51,871 nucleotides of DNA from Thermotogota bacterium ADurb.Bin062 (lineage in GTDB: Bacteria; Thermotogota; Thermotogae; MWEM01): positions 1 to 51,871 of the forward strand of contig MWEM01000017.1 of assembly GCA_002071085.1 (NCBI GenBank), read 5' to 3'. Numbering within the stretch: the first letter of the stretch is position 1; each line of letters opens with the position of its first letter. The notes beneath the pieces were generated by a model that saw only the letters and a list, made by a program, of their open reading frames with translations, was not told where the DNA came from and searched no databases. Both the position numbers and the translations under genes were made by a program. Shown here one piece after another: positions 7,826-15,983 of the stretch.

Positions 7826-10459
7826 TCACGGTAGCAAAGAGGAAAAAGTCAATGGATTTTCGCGCGCAGAGCCCTCTCTGCCAAAAGCAAGGTCAGAGAA
7901 GTTAAGCGAAAACTTTGGGCCAATTTTATCTTTTTGTAAAACGAGATCGATTCCTATCCTCATATTGACCCAATATTGGAACCCGAAATCCACTTCAAAG
8001 CCCGCTATACATTGAAAGAGGCTCGGATCGTTCGTCAAATAGGCGCCGGTATGGAAAGTGAGACCGTTAAAACGGTATTTCCCGTTCGCTGACCCAAAAG
8101 GAGTAACCGGAATCGGCACCCAGCCTTCGAATCCAGCGAAGACGGTTTCTTCTCTCACGCTGATGTTCGCCATTCCGACGGCGGCGAAGGGAAGCTTCAT
8201 CCCGAATCCCGTTCTAAAACCCATCTCTGGCGTGTTGGTGAAGAAAGAGAAATACTTGGGCACACTCACCGTATTGATCGGGTTTCCTATGGCCCCCACA
8301 GCCTGATAATATTCCCATTGCAACGCCCATAGAGAACGGTCGCTTAGCGTCCACTGGATGCCGATCGCCGGCTGCATCCGTATGAGGTCTCGGTTGACGC
8401 GGTCGACGAAGGATTTGTCTAACTGAACCCGCCCGACGAACCCCTCTTCGTTCAGCAAGAGGCTCGCGCTGAAAGGAATCAGGCCGCGGTAAACGAGATT
8501 GACACCGATGCTCCACGGGGACAGGTCCAGGGTGTTCATCAACTCCGACTCCGACAGATAATAGCCATTAAAAGACCAGACCCATCGTTTGAGGTCGTCC
8601 CAGCCGACCATCCCGCCGAAGAGCCCAAAACCTCCCGGCGTCAGCGTGACGATCGGGAGCCATATTCTCGGCTTCGGCCATAGAACGACCGTTTGCGGTT
8701 GAGGAATAGGCTGGATCGCCTGGGCCGGACTCATTTCCACACGAAGGGCTTCATAGCGCGTCGGTATGGGAGAAAAGGTCATCGATCCCTCGAGCGACAG
8801 GGTAGCAGGGGTTTCGGAGTTCGGAGCCCGGAAGAGGTCAAAGCCGTTCCTGGAGTATTCGCTGTAATAGAGCTCGCCATCGAAGAGCGCCGGTTGGAAA
8901 GCGCCCACAGCGACGTTGGTGAGCTGTTGGATCAGGCCGCTTTCCTCCTCCCATCGGTAGAGGTTGAAGATGCCGGAGAGGTCGTTCGCGTAGTACAGGG
9001 CCCCGTCCGCGTAGGCCGGATCCAATGAGTTACCTTTTGGAGAGCCGACAACCTCCCAATTCCCAAACTCGTAAGTTTCGGCGCGCTCGTCTATCATCAA
9101 AGGCATCCGGTACAGCCGCGCCTGCCCGTCGTAGGAAATCGAGCACACGATCGCCTTCGGGCTCTCGGTGATATCCGAGAGCACACAGAGGCTGTTCAGG
9201 TAAAAATGCGGGCTGCCGGATATCATCCTCTGCTTTTTGCCAGTTTCGGTGTCGACCAGCCACAAGGCCGTCCCACCGTTTTCAACCGCGGTCACCCACA
9301 ACCAACGGTCGTCCATCCACCGGAGGGCAATTACCCGCTCTATCAATGGGCTTTTCCACAATTCCACCCCCCAATCTCCGAAATAGAGGTAGCGTGTGTA
9401 GAGCTCCAAACCGTCTCCTATCGCGTACACGAACGCTAACCGCCCATTGGGGCTCACATCATAGTCGCTGGGATACGGGACCTCCCACCGCTCTTCGGAA
9501 CCGTCGCCCTTTCTTCTTACGATTTCGGAACCCCTTTCGGAATGGGATAGATAGTATAAATATGAGCCGATTGCGATGGGGTGGCCGGTAAAAAAACCCG
9601 TCCCCGTAAGATTTTCGGGCGCGTCTATGGGGCTTTTGGGCAGGAGGGCATAGGCTTTTTCCCGACACCAGCTCTCCCATTCTGCCAGTAAAGCGGAGTA
9701 GGGTCTCATCGTGGCGGTTTCCAAGGCCCTCTTCAGAGACATCCACTGGTCTCCCATCGTGTTCAAAAGGGATGAAACGACCTTCGCCCCGTATCGCTCT
9801 CCAAGGAACTCAAAAAAACTGGCGCCGTACAGGTAATTCATCCCGACCGGGTTAAAAATGGGAGAGGAAGGGCCCCCAGCCAAACTGAACCCGTAGAACC
9901 TGGATTCGTACAGGTCTCGCCGTAGGTACATATCAAACTGGGTGTCGAAGAACCGCCCTTCTCCCGATAACATCGACTCGGAATAGATGGACAACCCCTC
10001 GTGGAGGTAGGAGGATGAAAAGGCGGTGTCAAAAAACATCGCTGCGGGTCGGCCGAATATATTCAAAAAGTTCTTGAACCAGAAGGGTTTGTTTGCGATA
10101 AGGATATGGGTGAGCTCGTGAGAGAAGACGAAGGGAACCCACAAAGGGTAGGTGTTATTGATATACGACGCGCCTGCGCGATTGACGTATATTACGATCG
10201 CATGAGAAAAGAAATCGGCGTAGGCGTTACCGTAGTCGTTGTTATCTAAGAGGTAAACGTTCAACTTTTTCGCGGGGTAGATCCGATAGAAATCCGTAAG
10301 CCGACGATAAATTTCCGGGCCTTCTCGAAACAGGATCTCCGCTTGTTCCTCAAGCCCGTATTCGTATAGGATATTGAAGAATTCCGTTTCTATTTTCTGA
10401 AAACTGCCAAACGCTGTTAAAACAAATAAAAAACCGACAATGATCCCGACTGCTCGCAA
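7826..10459 (-). CDS. Outer-membrane surface protein: zinc peptidase, beta-propeller and barrel-like C-terminus
   Basis: An 877-residue exported protein. Residues 1-20 look like a signal peptide. Residues about 25-260 resemble the peptidase MA (gluzincin) family: HELTH at 114-118 supplies two zinc ligands and the active Glu, and E154 in YLHEGLSIY is the likely third ligand. Residues about 270-570 hold blade-like repeats with recurrent DGELYYS and DGALYYAND strands, as in TolB-type propellers. From about 590 to the end, alternating amphipathic strands and a phenylalanine-rich tail suggest a membrane barrel. The start is TTG with AGGGGG upstream. DisA follows in the same direction. The partner and substrate are unknown. 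The overall architecture is inferred from patterns, so only the peptidase motif is firm. Confidence 0.72.
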   Translation of the reverse strand: MRAVGIIVGFLFVLTAFGSFQKIETEFFNILYEYGLEEQAEILFREGPEIYRRLTDFYRIYPAKKLNVYLLDNNDYGNAYADFFSHAIVIYVNRAGASYINNTYPLWVPFVFSHELTHILIANKPFWFKNFLNIFGRPAAMFFDTAFSSSYLHEGLSIYSESMLSGEGRFFDTQFDMYLRRDLYESRFYGFSLAGGPSSPIFNPVGMNYLYGASFFEFLGERYGAKVVSSLLNTMGDQWMSLKRALETATMRPYSALLAEWESWCREKAYALLPKSPIDAPENLTGTGFFTGHPIAIGSYLYYLSHSERGSEIVRRKGDGSEERWEVPYPSDYDVSPNGRLAFVYAIGDGLELYTRYLYFGDWGVELWKSPLIERVIALRWMDDRWLWVTAVENGGTALWLVDTETGKKQRMISGSPHFYLNSLCVLSDITESPKAIVCSISYDGQARLYRMPLMIDERAETYEFGNWEVVGSPKGNSLDPAYADGALYYANDLSGIFNLYRWEEESGLIQQLTNVAVGAFQPALFDGELYYSEYSRNGFDLFRAPNSETPATLSLEGSMTFSPIPTRYEALRVEMSPAQAIQPIPQPQTVVLWPKPRIWLPIVTLTPGGFGLFGGMVGWDDLKRWVWSFNGYYLSESELMNTLDLSPWSIGVNLVYRGLIPFSASLLLNEEGFVGRVQLDKSFVDRVNRDLIRMQPAIGIQWTLSDRSLWALQWEYYQAVGAIGNPINTVSVPKYFSFFTNTPEMGFRTGFGMKLPFAAVGMANISVREETVFAGFEGWVPIPVTPFGSANGKYRFNGLTFHTGAYLTNDPSLFQCIAGFEVDFGFQYWVNMRIGIDLVLQKDKIGPKFSLNFSDLAFGREGSARENPLTFSSLLP

Positions 10460-10690
10460 CGAAACCCCCTGGATGAGGTCTTTTCATAAAGGCAGGCTTC
10501 GTCAGTCTTGCACCAAAAATGGGTAGCAAGCGACAAGGCCGCCCTTTTCCTTAAAACTATGATGCCGAATTATCTCATAAGAGACGCATTTTTCCAAATA
10601 GTGTGGGTATAATATCGAGGCGCACAAAAAAGATAAGAGGAGGAGGTCCGCCTTTTGCCTTTTTACGCCGCGATCCGCTTTCTGTGGGTA

Positions 10691-10720
10691 ATCGCGCAGT
10701 AACTAACAGGACTGCGCGAT
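10691..10720. repeat. ATCGCGCAGT inverted repeat (compensated variant)
   Basis: ATCGCGCAGT pairs exactly with ACTGCGCGAT around 10 bases. The common form has GGGT/ACCC where this copy has CAGT/ACTG, so both arms changed together and pairing is kept. Confidence 0.75.
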
Positions 10721-10778
10721 CCCCTCTGTCTCTCTATACGCCTGTAAGGTATCAGAACGAGATGAAGAATCAAATGCG

Positions 10779-10820
10779 TATCGCGCCGTCGCGAGAAGAA
10801 GAAGCGCTTACGCCGCGATG
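10779..10820 (+). repeat. GCGCTTACGCCGCGATG repeat unit, copy 1
   Basis: The unit starts TATCGCGCCGTCGCGA, continues with a purine stretch, and ends GCGCTTACGCCGCGATG. Six copies occur: here, 11061-11099, 15657-15698, 15787-15828, 15900-15940 and 16009-16050. The ATCGCG start and CGCGAT end are complementary, so each unit could fold on itself. Confidence 0.75.
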
Positions 10821-10833
10821 CCCGTGTGGGGTT

Positions 10834-10867
10834 ATCGCGGGGTAAGTGGTTTTTGCGACCCCGCGAT
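10834..10867. repeat. ATCGCGGGGT inverted repeat
   Basis: ATCGCGGGGT (10834-10843) pairs with ACCCCGCGAT (10858-10867). It belongs to the same family as the copies at 238-267 and 15954-15983. Confidence 0.7.
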
Positions 10868-10915
10868 ACTAATGAAATCAAGCGATTCGCTCTCTCCTGT
10901 CTTTCGCTTTTAAGA

Positions 10916-10944
10916 CATGCCAACTTAAAAGTTGGCGTTCCCAG
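10916..10944 (+). repeat. TAAA-loop hairpin repeat, copy 2
   Basis: CATGCC start, stem GCCAACT/AGTTGGC, TAAA loop, GTTCCCAG tail. The stem differs from copy 1 at several positions on both arms and stays fully paired. Confidence 0.8.
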
Positions 10945-10948
10945 AAAC

Positions 10949-10977
10949 CATGCCGCGCTAAAGTGCGCCGTTCCCAG
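10949..10977 (+). repeat. TAAA-loop hairpin repeat, copy 3
   Basis: It lies five bases after copy 2. The stem GCCGCGC/GTGCGCC has one mismatch and one G-T pair, so this copy has drifted. TAAA loop and GTTCCCAG tail are kept. Confidence 0.75.
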
Positions 10978-11019
10978 GCTTACGTTCCATATTCAATTCT
11001 GAATTGGTTCTAATCTCTC

Positions 11020-11052
11020 CTCCGTGCTCTCTGTGCCCTCTGTGCGAACCCC
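11020..11052 (+). repeat. CTCTGTG-type short tandem repeat, copy 2
   Basis: CTCCGTG then CTCTCTGTG and CCCTCTGTG units with a GCGAACCC tail, in plus orientation. It is followed directly by a GCGCTTACGCCGCGATG unit, the same order as at 15573-15698. Confidence 0.75.
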
Positions 11053-11060
11053 CTTCTTTT

Positions 11061-11099
11061 CGTGCTGTCGCGAGAAGAAGAAGCGCTTACGCCGCGATG
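11061..11099 (+). repeat. GCGCTTACGCCGCGATG repeat unit, copy 2
   Basis: The left end is altered (GTGCTGTCGCGAG instead of GCGCCGTCGCGAG); the rest is intact. It ends 25 bases from the hfq stop codon. Confidence 0.65.
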
Positions 11100-11123
11100 A
11101 CTACAAGAACTAAGGCCATTATA

Positions 11124-11360
11124 TCATTTCTCGCTTTTCGGAGGCGGCAACTTGATCGGAGACGGAGGAAGAATGGTGCTCGTCGCGTGCTTAAAGATCA
11201 GGCTTTGGGTCTTCCCATCCTCCACCAAATAGGTAAAGTTGTCGAAGGATTTCAACTTTCCTTGCACCTGAAACCCGTTGACCAGGAAAATACGTATCTT
11301 CTCTTTTTTTCTACGGGCCAGGTTGGTATAGGGGTCCTGTAGATTGTACTTTTCGGCCAA
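11124..11360 (-). CDS. hfq: Hfq RNA chaperone
   Basis: A 78-residue Sm-like RNA chaperone that pairs small RNAs with mRNAs. Sm1 is visible as IRIFLVNGFQVQGKLKSFDNF and Sm2 as LIFKHATSTILP, matching the family YKHA(I/T)ST signature with Phe in place of the usual Tyr. The length is normal, with a short proline- and lysine-rich tail. The start is TTG, preceded by AGGGAGG at 7 bases; no better start is available. It is the last gene of the tex-alaX-OMP run, 15 bases after the outer-membrane protein gene. That is an unusual neighbourhood, since hfq often lies beside miaA. An outer-membrane protein gene next to hfq is notable because Hfq-dependent RNAs commonly control porin mRNAs. Confidence 0.93.
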   Translation of the reverse strand: MAEKYNLQDPYTNLARRKKEKIRIFLVNGFQVQGKLKSFDNFTYLVEDGKTQSLIFKHATSTILPPSPIKLPPPKSEK

Positions 11361-11375
11361 ATCAGAGCCTCCCTT

Positions 11376-11864
11376 CTAAAACCCGACGTTGAAGTTATAG
11401 GTTACACCGACGGTGATGAAGGAGCCGGTGGTCAGTTTATCGATTTGCTCATAGTTTCTGAAGTCGAAACCGACGAAAAAATCGAAGAAACAGATGACGT
11501 TTTTCGCGAACATAAAGGAAGCGCCTGCGCCAATATTCCATTTTGCGATGTCGAAGTCGAACTGCCCCTTCTTCAACATCAGATGGGGGGCGATCCCGGC
11601 GAATATCCTGAGCTCAGGTGTTCCCCATCCGATGGACGGAGAGATGATAAACCGGTAGCTGGTGAAGTCGAGTTCGGGTAAAATCTGCGGCATCACGGAA
11701 AGCTCGAGCCCGGCCAGGCCCCAGGAACTGCGAACGGTCGCGCCGAGATAGGTGCAGGGAGTCGCGTCCTGCAAATCCCCGCTGAAAGCAATCCCAACCT
11801 GCAGAGCAAACGTAGAAAGCGGAAGAACGAGCAGGATGACACCCAGTATCACGTATTTCTTCAT
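11376..11864 (-). CDS. Small outer-membrane beta-barrel protein
   Basis: A 162-residue exported protein. Residues 1-20 form a signal peptide ending STFA-LQ. The rest alternates polar and hydrophobic residues in about eight strands, with glycine and aromatic residues at strand ends, and the C-terminus is GVTYNFNVGF, an aromatic-terminated last strand as expected for barrel assembly. No family name can be given. The ATG at 11864 overlaps the alaX stop codon by ATGA, so it is translationally coupled to the upstream gene; the longer in-frame start would lie within alaX. This gene is one of the better lines of evidence that the organism has an outer membrane. Confidence 0.72.
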   Translation of the reverse strand: MKKYVILGVILLVLPLSTFALQVGIAFSGDLQDATPCTYLGATVRSSWGLAGLELSVMPQILPELDFTSYRFIISPSIGWGTPELRIFAGIAPHLMLKKGQFDFDIAKWNIGAGASFMFAKNVICFFDFFVGFDFRNYEQIDKLTTGSFITVGVTYNFNVGF

Positions 11865-13057
11865 AACAATCCTCCCGAGGAAAAATAACTCTTTATGATG
11901 GACTCGCATTTCTCTTTGACCGCGGTGATATTGCCTTCCACCGTACCCTGAATCATCTTTTCGGTCCCGCCGCCTTTGATCTCCAAGAACTCTTTGACCT
12001 TCCGAAAGATCGACTGGGCGTTCCAGTTTTCTTGCGTCGAAGAGAGGATGTAGCCGTTGCCTTTCGGCCGCTCGTAGAGAAGGAAGGAGATGGTGTTCTG
12101 TTCGTGCAGTAACTTGCCGCTCAGCCCTTTCGCGATCTCTTCCGAAGGCAATATCTCGACGACCGTTTTCACGTTATCTGTGGCCTTTTGCGAGCGGAAA
12201 GAGTTGTAAAGCGCGGACGCCAGGTTTTCCGAGAGCTTTCGGTTGATTCTTTTCGCCTCTTGATGTTCGGTTAAAATATTATGTATCCGATAGTTCAGTT
12301 CGTCGACCGAGGTGGAGAGCGAGCGCGTCGTTTCGTGGAGGAGGCGAGTTTTTTTCTGATAGTCGATTAGGGCTCTGAACCCCGCGAGGTAGTACAATCG
12401 GGTCCAATCGGATTTGACCTTTTCGTATTTGATGATTTTGACCGTGCCTAATTGGGCCAGATTTGAGACGTGGAACCCGCCGCACAGAGAATAGTCGATG
12501 TGACCGATCTTGACGATTCGGTATGTACCCAACTGCTCGATCTTCTCGCTCATCTTTTTTCGCAACGGATAGAGGTGTATGTCGTTCTTTGGAACCTCCA
12601 AGATCTCGACGTCGACTTTGGCCATGATCTGTTCCAGCATCATTCTTTCGGCGCTTTCTGACCTCTCCCAGTCCCATTGGTCGCCATCGATATCGATGGA
12701 CGAGTAAGCCTCGCCCATCGCGAAACCGACGGTTTCATATCCGTAGAGGCTGAAAATGTCGGCAGAAAGCAGATGCTGGGCGGTATGCTGCTGCGAGATA
12801 TCCAAGCGTCGCGAGCCATTTATCAGGCACTCTATCGGTCGGCCGGTATCGGTCACCGGTTCCGAAACTTCGTGAACCAACGCACCGCCGTCCACTCGGT
12901 AGACCTTCAGCACATCCGCGTTTCCAATTTTTCCACGGTCACCGAGCTGCCCGCCCTCCGAGTCCGGGTAAAAAAGGGTCGTTTCCAGCTCGACCTTATT
13001 CAGCTTTCCTTCAGCGTATTGTTTCGATAGGGCGCTAAAAAAACGAACATCCTGCAC
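11861..13057 (-). CDS. alaX: Alanyl-tRNA editing protein, AlaX type with DHHA1 domain
   Basis: A trans-editing hydrolase that removes Ser or Gly mischarged on tRNA-Ala. Residues 1-80 match the AlaRS barrel domain (FYPDSEGGQLGD). The editing-site zinc motif is HTAQH at 91-95 plus C192 and H196 (CGGFHV). A coiled-coil segment (about 225-290) leads to a DHHA1-type C-terminal domain ending in GGGTEKMIQGTVEG at about 360-373. At 398 residues it fits the long AlaX-L class and lacks the aminoacylation domain. It lies 52 bases after tex and overlaps the next gene by 4 bases. The AlaX assignment is firm; the exact specificity is not visible. Confidence 0.92.
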   Translation of the reverse strand: MQDVRFFSALSKQYAEGKLNKVELETTLFYPDSEGGQLGDRGKIGNADVLKVYRVDGGALVHEVSEPVTDTGRPIECLINGSRRLDISQQHTAQHLLSADIFSLYGYETVGFAMGEAYSSIDIDGDQWDWERSESAERMMLEQIMAKVDVEILEVPKNDIHLYPLRKKMSEKIEQLGTYRIVKIGHIDYSLCGGFHVSNLAQLGTVKIIKYEKVKSDWTRLYYLAGFRALIDYQKKTRLLHETTRSLSTSVDELNYRIHNILTEHQEAKRINRKLSENLASALYNSFRSQKATDNVKTVVEILPSEEIAKGLSGKLLHEQNTISFLLYERPKGNGYILSSTQENWNAQSIFRKVKEFLEIKGGGTEKMIQGTVEGNITAVKEKCESIIKSYFSSGGLL

Positions 13058-13109
13058 GGCCTCGACTCCTCATAGTATGAAAGGTAAAAAGGATTATATC
13101 ACAGTGAAT

Positions 13110-15302
13110 CTATGCTTTCTGAACAAAGGCGAGATTTATTCTTCCTCGATCTTTATCCACTTTCAAGATCCGCACTCGGATGATCTCTCCCACGTGGACG
13201 ATCGCAGACGGCTTAACCCAGCGCTTACCAAATTGGCTCTGGTGGATCAGCCCGTCAATTTCCACTCCTATATCGACGAAAGCTCCGAAATCCACGACGT
13301 TCCGGACGGTCCCTTCCAGTTCCATCCCCTCTCCGAGGTCGTCCAGACCACGGACCTCTTTTTTCAACAACGGCTGTGGAAGGCTGTCGCGCGGATCGAG
13401 GTGTCTGATCGTCAGGGCGTCCAGATAGTCCTTCAGCTCTCCCTCGGTCACCTGGAGCTCTGTGGATAGGGTTTGATGCCCAATCGATCGTACCTTTTTG
13501 AGAAAGTCGTCCGGGCGAAGGCCGATTTCTTCGAAGGCGCTCCCGACCCTTTTTAACAATCGATGGATCCGCTCGTACGATTCAGGATGGATGACCGTGT
13601 TGTCCAAAGGGTTTTCGGATTCTGGAATCCGGCAAAAACCGGCCGCGAGCTCGTAGGTCTTCTCCCCTATCCCTTTCACGTTTTTGAGGTCTTCTCGGCT
13701 CCGAAAGAAGCCGAACTCGGTTTTATACTCGTGGATCTTCCAGGCCTTCGAACGGTTGAGTCCGGATACGTATTGCAACAGATAGGGAGAGGCTTGGTTG
13801 AGATCGACGCCCACGTAGTTGACGACCGACTCGACTTCCATTTTCAATACGCGATTGAGCTCACTCACCGGCAGGTCGTGCTGGTACATCCCCACGCCGA
13901 TCGATTCGGGCGGTATTTTCACGAGTTCGGCCAAAGGGTCCTGGACCCGTCGCGCGATAGAGATGGCGCCCCGTGAGGTGACGTCCAGCTCGGGGAACTC
14001 TTCGACCGCGTTTTCAGAGGCCGAGTAGACCGACGCCCCCGCCTCCGAAACGATCAGATATGAGACATCGTGATTCCTTTTTGCGATCCAATCGGCGACG
14101 AAGGCCTCGGTCTCTCGGCTGGCCGTTCCATTGCCAATCGCGACGATCTCGAAAGGGTGCCGCTCATAGAGCTCCGATAGGATCTTTTCACTTTCGGACT
14201 TCGCGTGGTGCGGGGCGTGCGGGTAAATCGTCGCATGGTCTAAAAACATCCCGTTAGAATCGATCACCGCGCACTTGCATCCGGTGCGAAGCCCTGGGTC
14301 GATCCCCAACACCGACCGTTTCCGCAGTGGAGGAACCAGTAGTAGGTGACGCAGATTGTGAGCGAAAACTTCGATCGCGCGCGTCTGCGCTTTTTCGGTC
14401 AAGGCGTTGCGAACCTGGCGAACGACGGAAGGAAAAAGAAGCTCCTCAAACCCTTCCTTGTAGGATTGGTAGAGCGTGTCGTAGTAGTGAAGAGAACCGG
14501 AGAAGCGGAAGATTTGGAAAAATCGTGGGAACGGGTCTTCCGGTAATGAGAGCTTGACGCGGATGACCTTCGCCTTTTCTCCCCGATTCATCGCCAGAAT
14601 CCGATGGTCTTCCAACGATCTGACCGACTTGCTCGAGCGGTAGAAGTCCCTGTATAACCCTTTCGGGTCCGGCGCCTGGAGCTGTTCGGTCTCGACGATA
14701 CCTTTTTGAAGGAGGAGCTCGTAAAGGCGCGTCCTCACTTCGGATGAAAACGTGATCTCTTCTCGAAGGATGTCTTTCACGCCCTGCATCACATCTTCGA
14801 TACGGAGCAAGCCGTTCTCCTCGCTCAAATACGCCGAAATCTCGTTGTCGAGGGGCTCTTTCGCCTCCTTAATCAAGTCGCTCAGCGGGGCAAGCCCCTT
14901 TTCGCGCGCAACATCCGCTTTGGTTTTCTTGTGTTTCTTGAAGGGGAAGTAGAGGTTTTCCACTTCTTGCAAGGTCATCGCCGCGGCGATCTGGCGATCG
15001 AGCTCCTCCTGCCATTTGCCCTGTTCCCGAATGGCGTTTTCTACGGCCTCCTTACGCTCTTTGAGCCGTCTGAGGTATTGTATGCGTTCAGAGATTTGGC
15101 GTATCTGTATCTCGTTGAGAGATTGGGTAGCCTCTTTTCTATACCGCGCGATGAAGGCGATGGTCTTTTCCTCATCTAATAGGTACACCGCGTTCCGCAC
15201 TCGTTCAGTCTCTACCCCGAGCTCTTTCGACAGGATGTCCAACATCTCGTCGAACCCTAAGGACTTCTGGGTCAAGGATAATCCGTTTATCGTCTCCGGC
15301 AT
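13110..15302 (-). CDS. tex: Tex family S1 RNA-binding protein
   Basis: A 730-residue transcription accessory factor. The N-terminal helical Tex region includes ARYRKEATQSLNEIQIRQISERI. The YqgF-like nuclease-fold domain contains LGIDPGLRTGCKCAVID. Tandem helix-hairpin-helix motifs include NVKGIGEKTYELAAGFCRI and LRPDDFLKKVRSIG. The C-terminal S1 domain (LEGTVRNVVDFGAFVDIGVEIDG) is typical. The start at the ATG at 15302 is supported by GGTGAGGAGT at 7 bases; an in-frame GTG 15 bases upstream lies within that site. It heads the minus-strand run to hfq. A weak extended -10 is visible upstream. Confidence 0.96.
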   Translation of the reverse strand: MPETINGLSLTQKSLGFDEMLDILSKELGVETERVRNAVYLLDEEKTIAFIARYRKEATQSLNEIQIRQISERIQYLRRLKERKEAVENAIREQGKWQEELDRQIAAAMTLQEVENLYFPFKKHKKTKADVAREKGLAPLSDLIKEAKEPLDNEISAYLSEENGLLRIEDVMQGVKDILREEITFSSEVRTRLYELLLQKGIVETEQLQAPDPKGLYRDFYRSSKSVRSLEDHRILAMNRGEKAKVIRVKLSLPEDPFPRFFQIFRFSGSLHYYDTLYQSYKEGFEELLFPSVVRQVRNALTEKAQTRAIEVFAHNLRHLLLVPPLRKRSVLGIDPGLRTGCKCAVIDSNGMFLDHATIYPHAPHHAKSESEKILSELYERHPFEIVAIGNGTASRETEAFVADWIAKRNHDVSYLIVSEAGASVYSASENAVEEFPELDVTSRGAISIARRVQDPLAELVKIPPESIGVGMYQHDLPVSELNRVLKMEVESVVNYVGVDLNQASPYLLQYVSGLNRSKAWKIHEYKTEFGFFRSREDLKNVKGIGEKTYELAAGFCRIPESENPLDNTVIHPESYERIHRLLKRVGSAFEEIGLRPDDFLKKVRSIGHQTLSTELQVTEGELKDYLDALTIRHLDPRDSLPQPLLKKEVRGLDDLGEGMELEGTVRNVVDFGAFVDIGVEIDGLIHQSQFGKRWVKPSAIVHVGEIIRVRILKVDKDRGRINLAFVQKA

Positions 15303-15338
15303 CGTATCACTCCTCACCTACAAAAATCTACCGAGATT

Positions 15339-15347
15339 ATTGTATCA
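15339..15347 (-). promoter_or_regulatory. Possible extended -10 promoter for tex
   Basis: On the minus strand, TGATACAAT is an extended -10 (box TACAAT at 15344-15339). A poor TGGAAA sits 17 bases upstream as a -35. It would give a leader of about 30 bases to the tex ATG. Confidence 0.4.
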
Positions 15348-15498
15348 AAGACGGCCTTCGTTTTCCACCGACTCGCCGCGTTATACCTTGGCTTACCGGG
15401 GTATTTTCTTGTCTTTAGTCGGGAAATAGGGTTCAGGTGGGAAAAGAACGAAGATTCTCGCGGGGTAAGTGGTTTTTTTCGGCCGGGCTAAAAACCCC

Positions 15499-15523
15499 CC
15501 AACTTGAAATTTGGCGTTCCCAG
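15499..15523 (+). repeat. TAAA-loop hairpin repeat, copy 4 (degenerate)
   Basis: Stem CCAACT/ATTTGG around a TGAA loop, then CGTTCCCAGG. The CATG start is lost and one stem pair is broken. Confidence 0.65.
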
Positions 15524-15538
15524 GCGTACCCAGAGAAA

Positions 15539-15557
15539 GGCCGGCTGGAAGCCGGCC
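15539..15557. repeat. GGCCGGCT hairpin
   Basis: GGCCGGCT (15539-15546) and AGCCGGCC (15550-15557) pair exactly around three bases. It carries a CTAC tail. Confidence 0.65.
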
Positions 15558-15572
15558 CTACAAATTATCTTC

Positions 15573-15620
15573 AATCTTTTCTCTGTGTTCTCTGTGTCCT
15601 CTGTGTCCTCTGTGCGAACC
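15573..15620 (+). repeat. CTCTGTG-type short tandem repeat, copy 3
   Basis: The longest copy: four CTCTGTG-type units spaced 9-10 bases apart, ending in the shared GCGAACCC tail. Confidence 0.75.
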
Positions 15621-15832
15621 CTGTTTTTTGATTTTGAGAACGAACGAAAACCGGGGTATCGCGCCGTCGCGAAAAGAAAAAGCGCTTACGCCGCGATGCT
15701 CGTATGTGTTATCGCGGGGTAACCAGCGGGCTGACTTCGGAAGCCCACGAAGTTTCGCGATCCCTTCTTCATCCTTCTAAATAGCGTATCGCGCCGTCGC
15801 GAAAAGAAGGAGCGCTTACGCCGCGATGCCTG

Positions 15833-15868
15833 TTCTCTCCGTGTTCTCTGTGCCCTCTGTGCGAACCC
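15833..15868 (+). repeat. CTCTGTG-type short tandem repeat, copy 4
   Basis: It sits inside the four-unit array, between the second and third units, with the usual GCGAACCC tail. Confidence 0.7.
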
Positions 15869-15953
15869 TTTTTTGATCTTTGGAAACGAATGAAAGGGGT
15901 ATCGAGCCGTCGCGAAAAGAAGGGGCGCTTACGCCGCGATGCCCGCGTGTGTT

Positions 15954-15983
15954 ATCGCGGGGTAACCGAAGGGACCCCGCGAT
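15954..15983. repeat. ATCGCGGGGT inverted repeat
   Basis: ATCGCGGGGT (15954-15963) and ACCCCGCGAT (15974-15983) pair exactly around AACCGAAGGG. It is the reverse complement of the element at 238-267. Confidence 0.75.

Larger units (their letters stand above)
10460..11123. other. Gene-free repeat island between hfq and the outer-membrane peptidase gene
   Basis: No gene is supported. The island holds a TATAAT box on the plus strand at 10608-10613, an ATCGCGCAGT/ACTGCGCGAT inverted repeat (10691-10720), an ATCGCGGGGT/ACCCCGCGAT inverted repeat (10834-10867), two units of the GCGCTTACGCCGCGATG repeat (10779-10820 and 11061-11099), two TAAA-loop hairpins and one CTCTGTG block. Any short open frames here read through repeats and recur with the same peptide in other islands. 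Confidence 0.75.
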
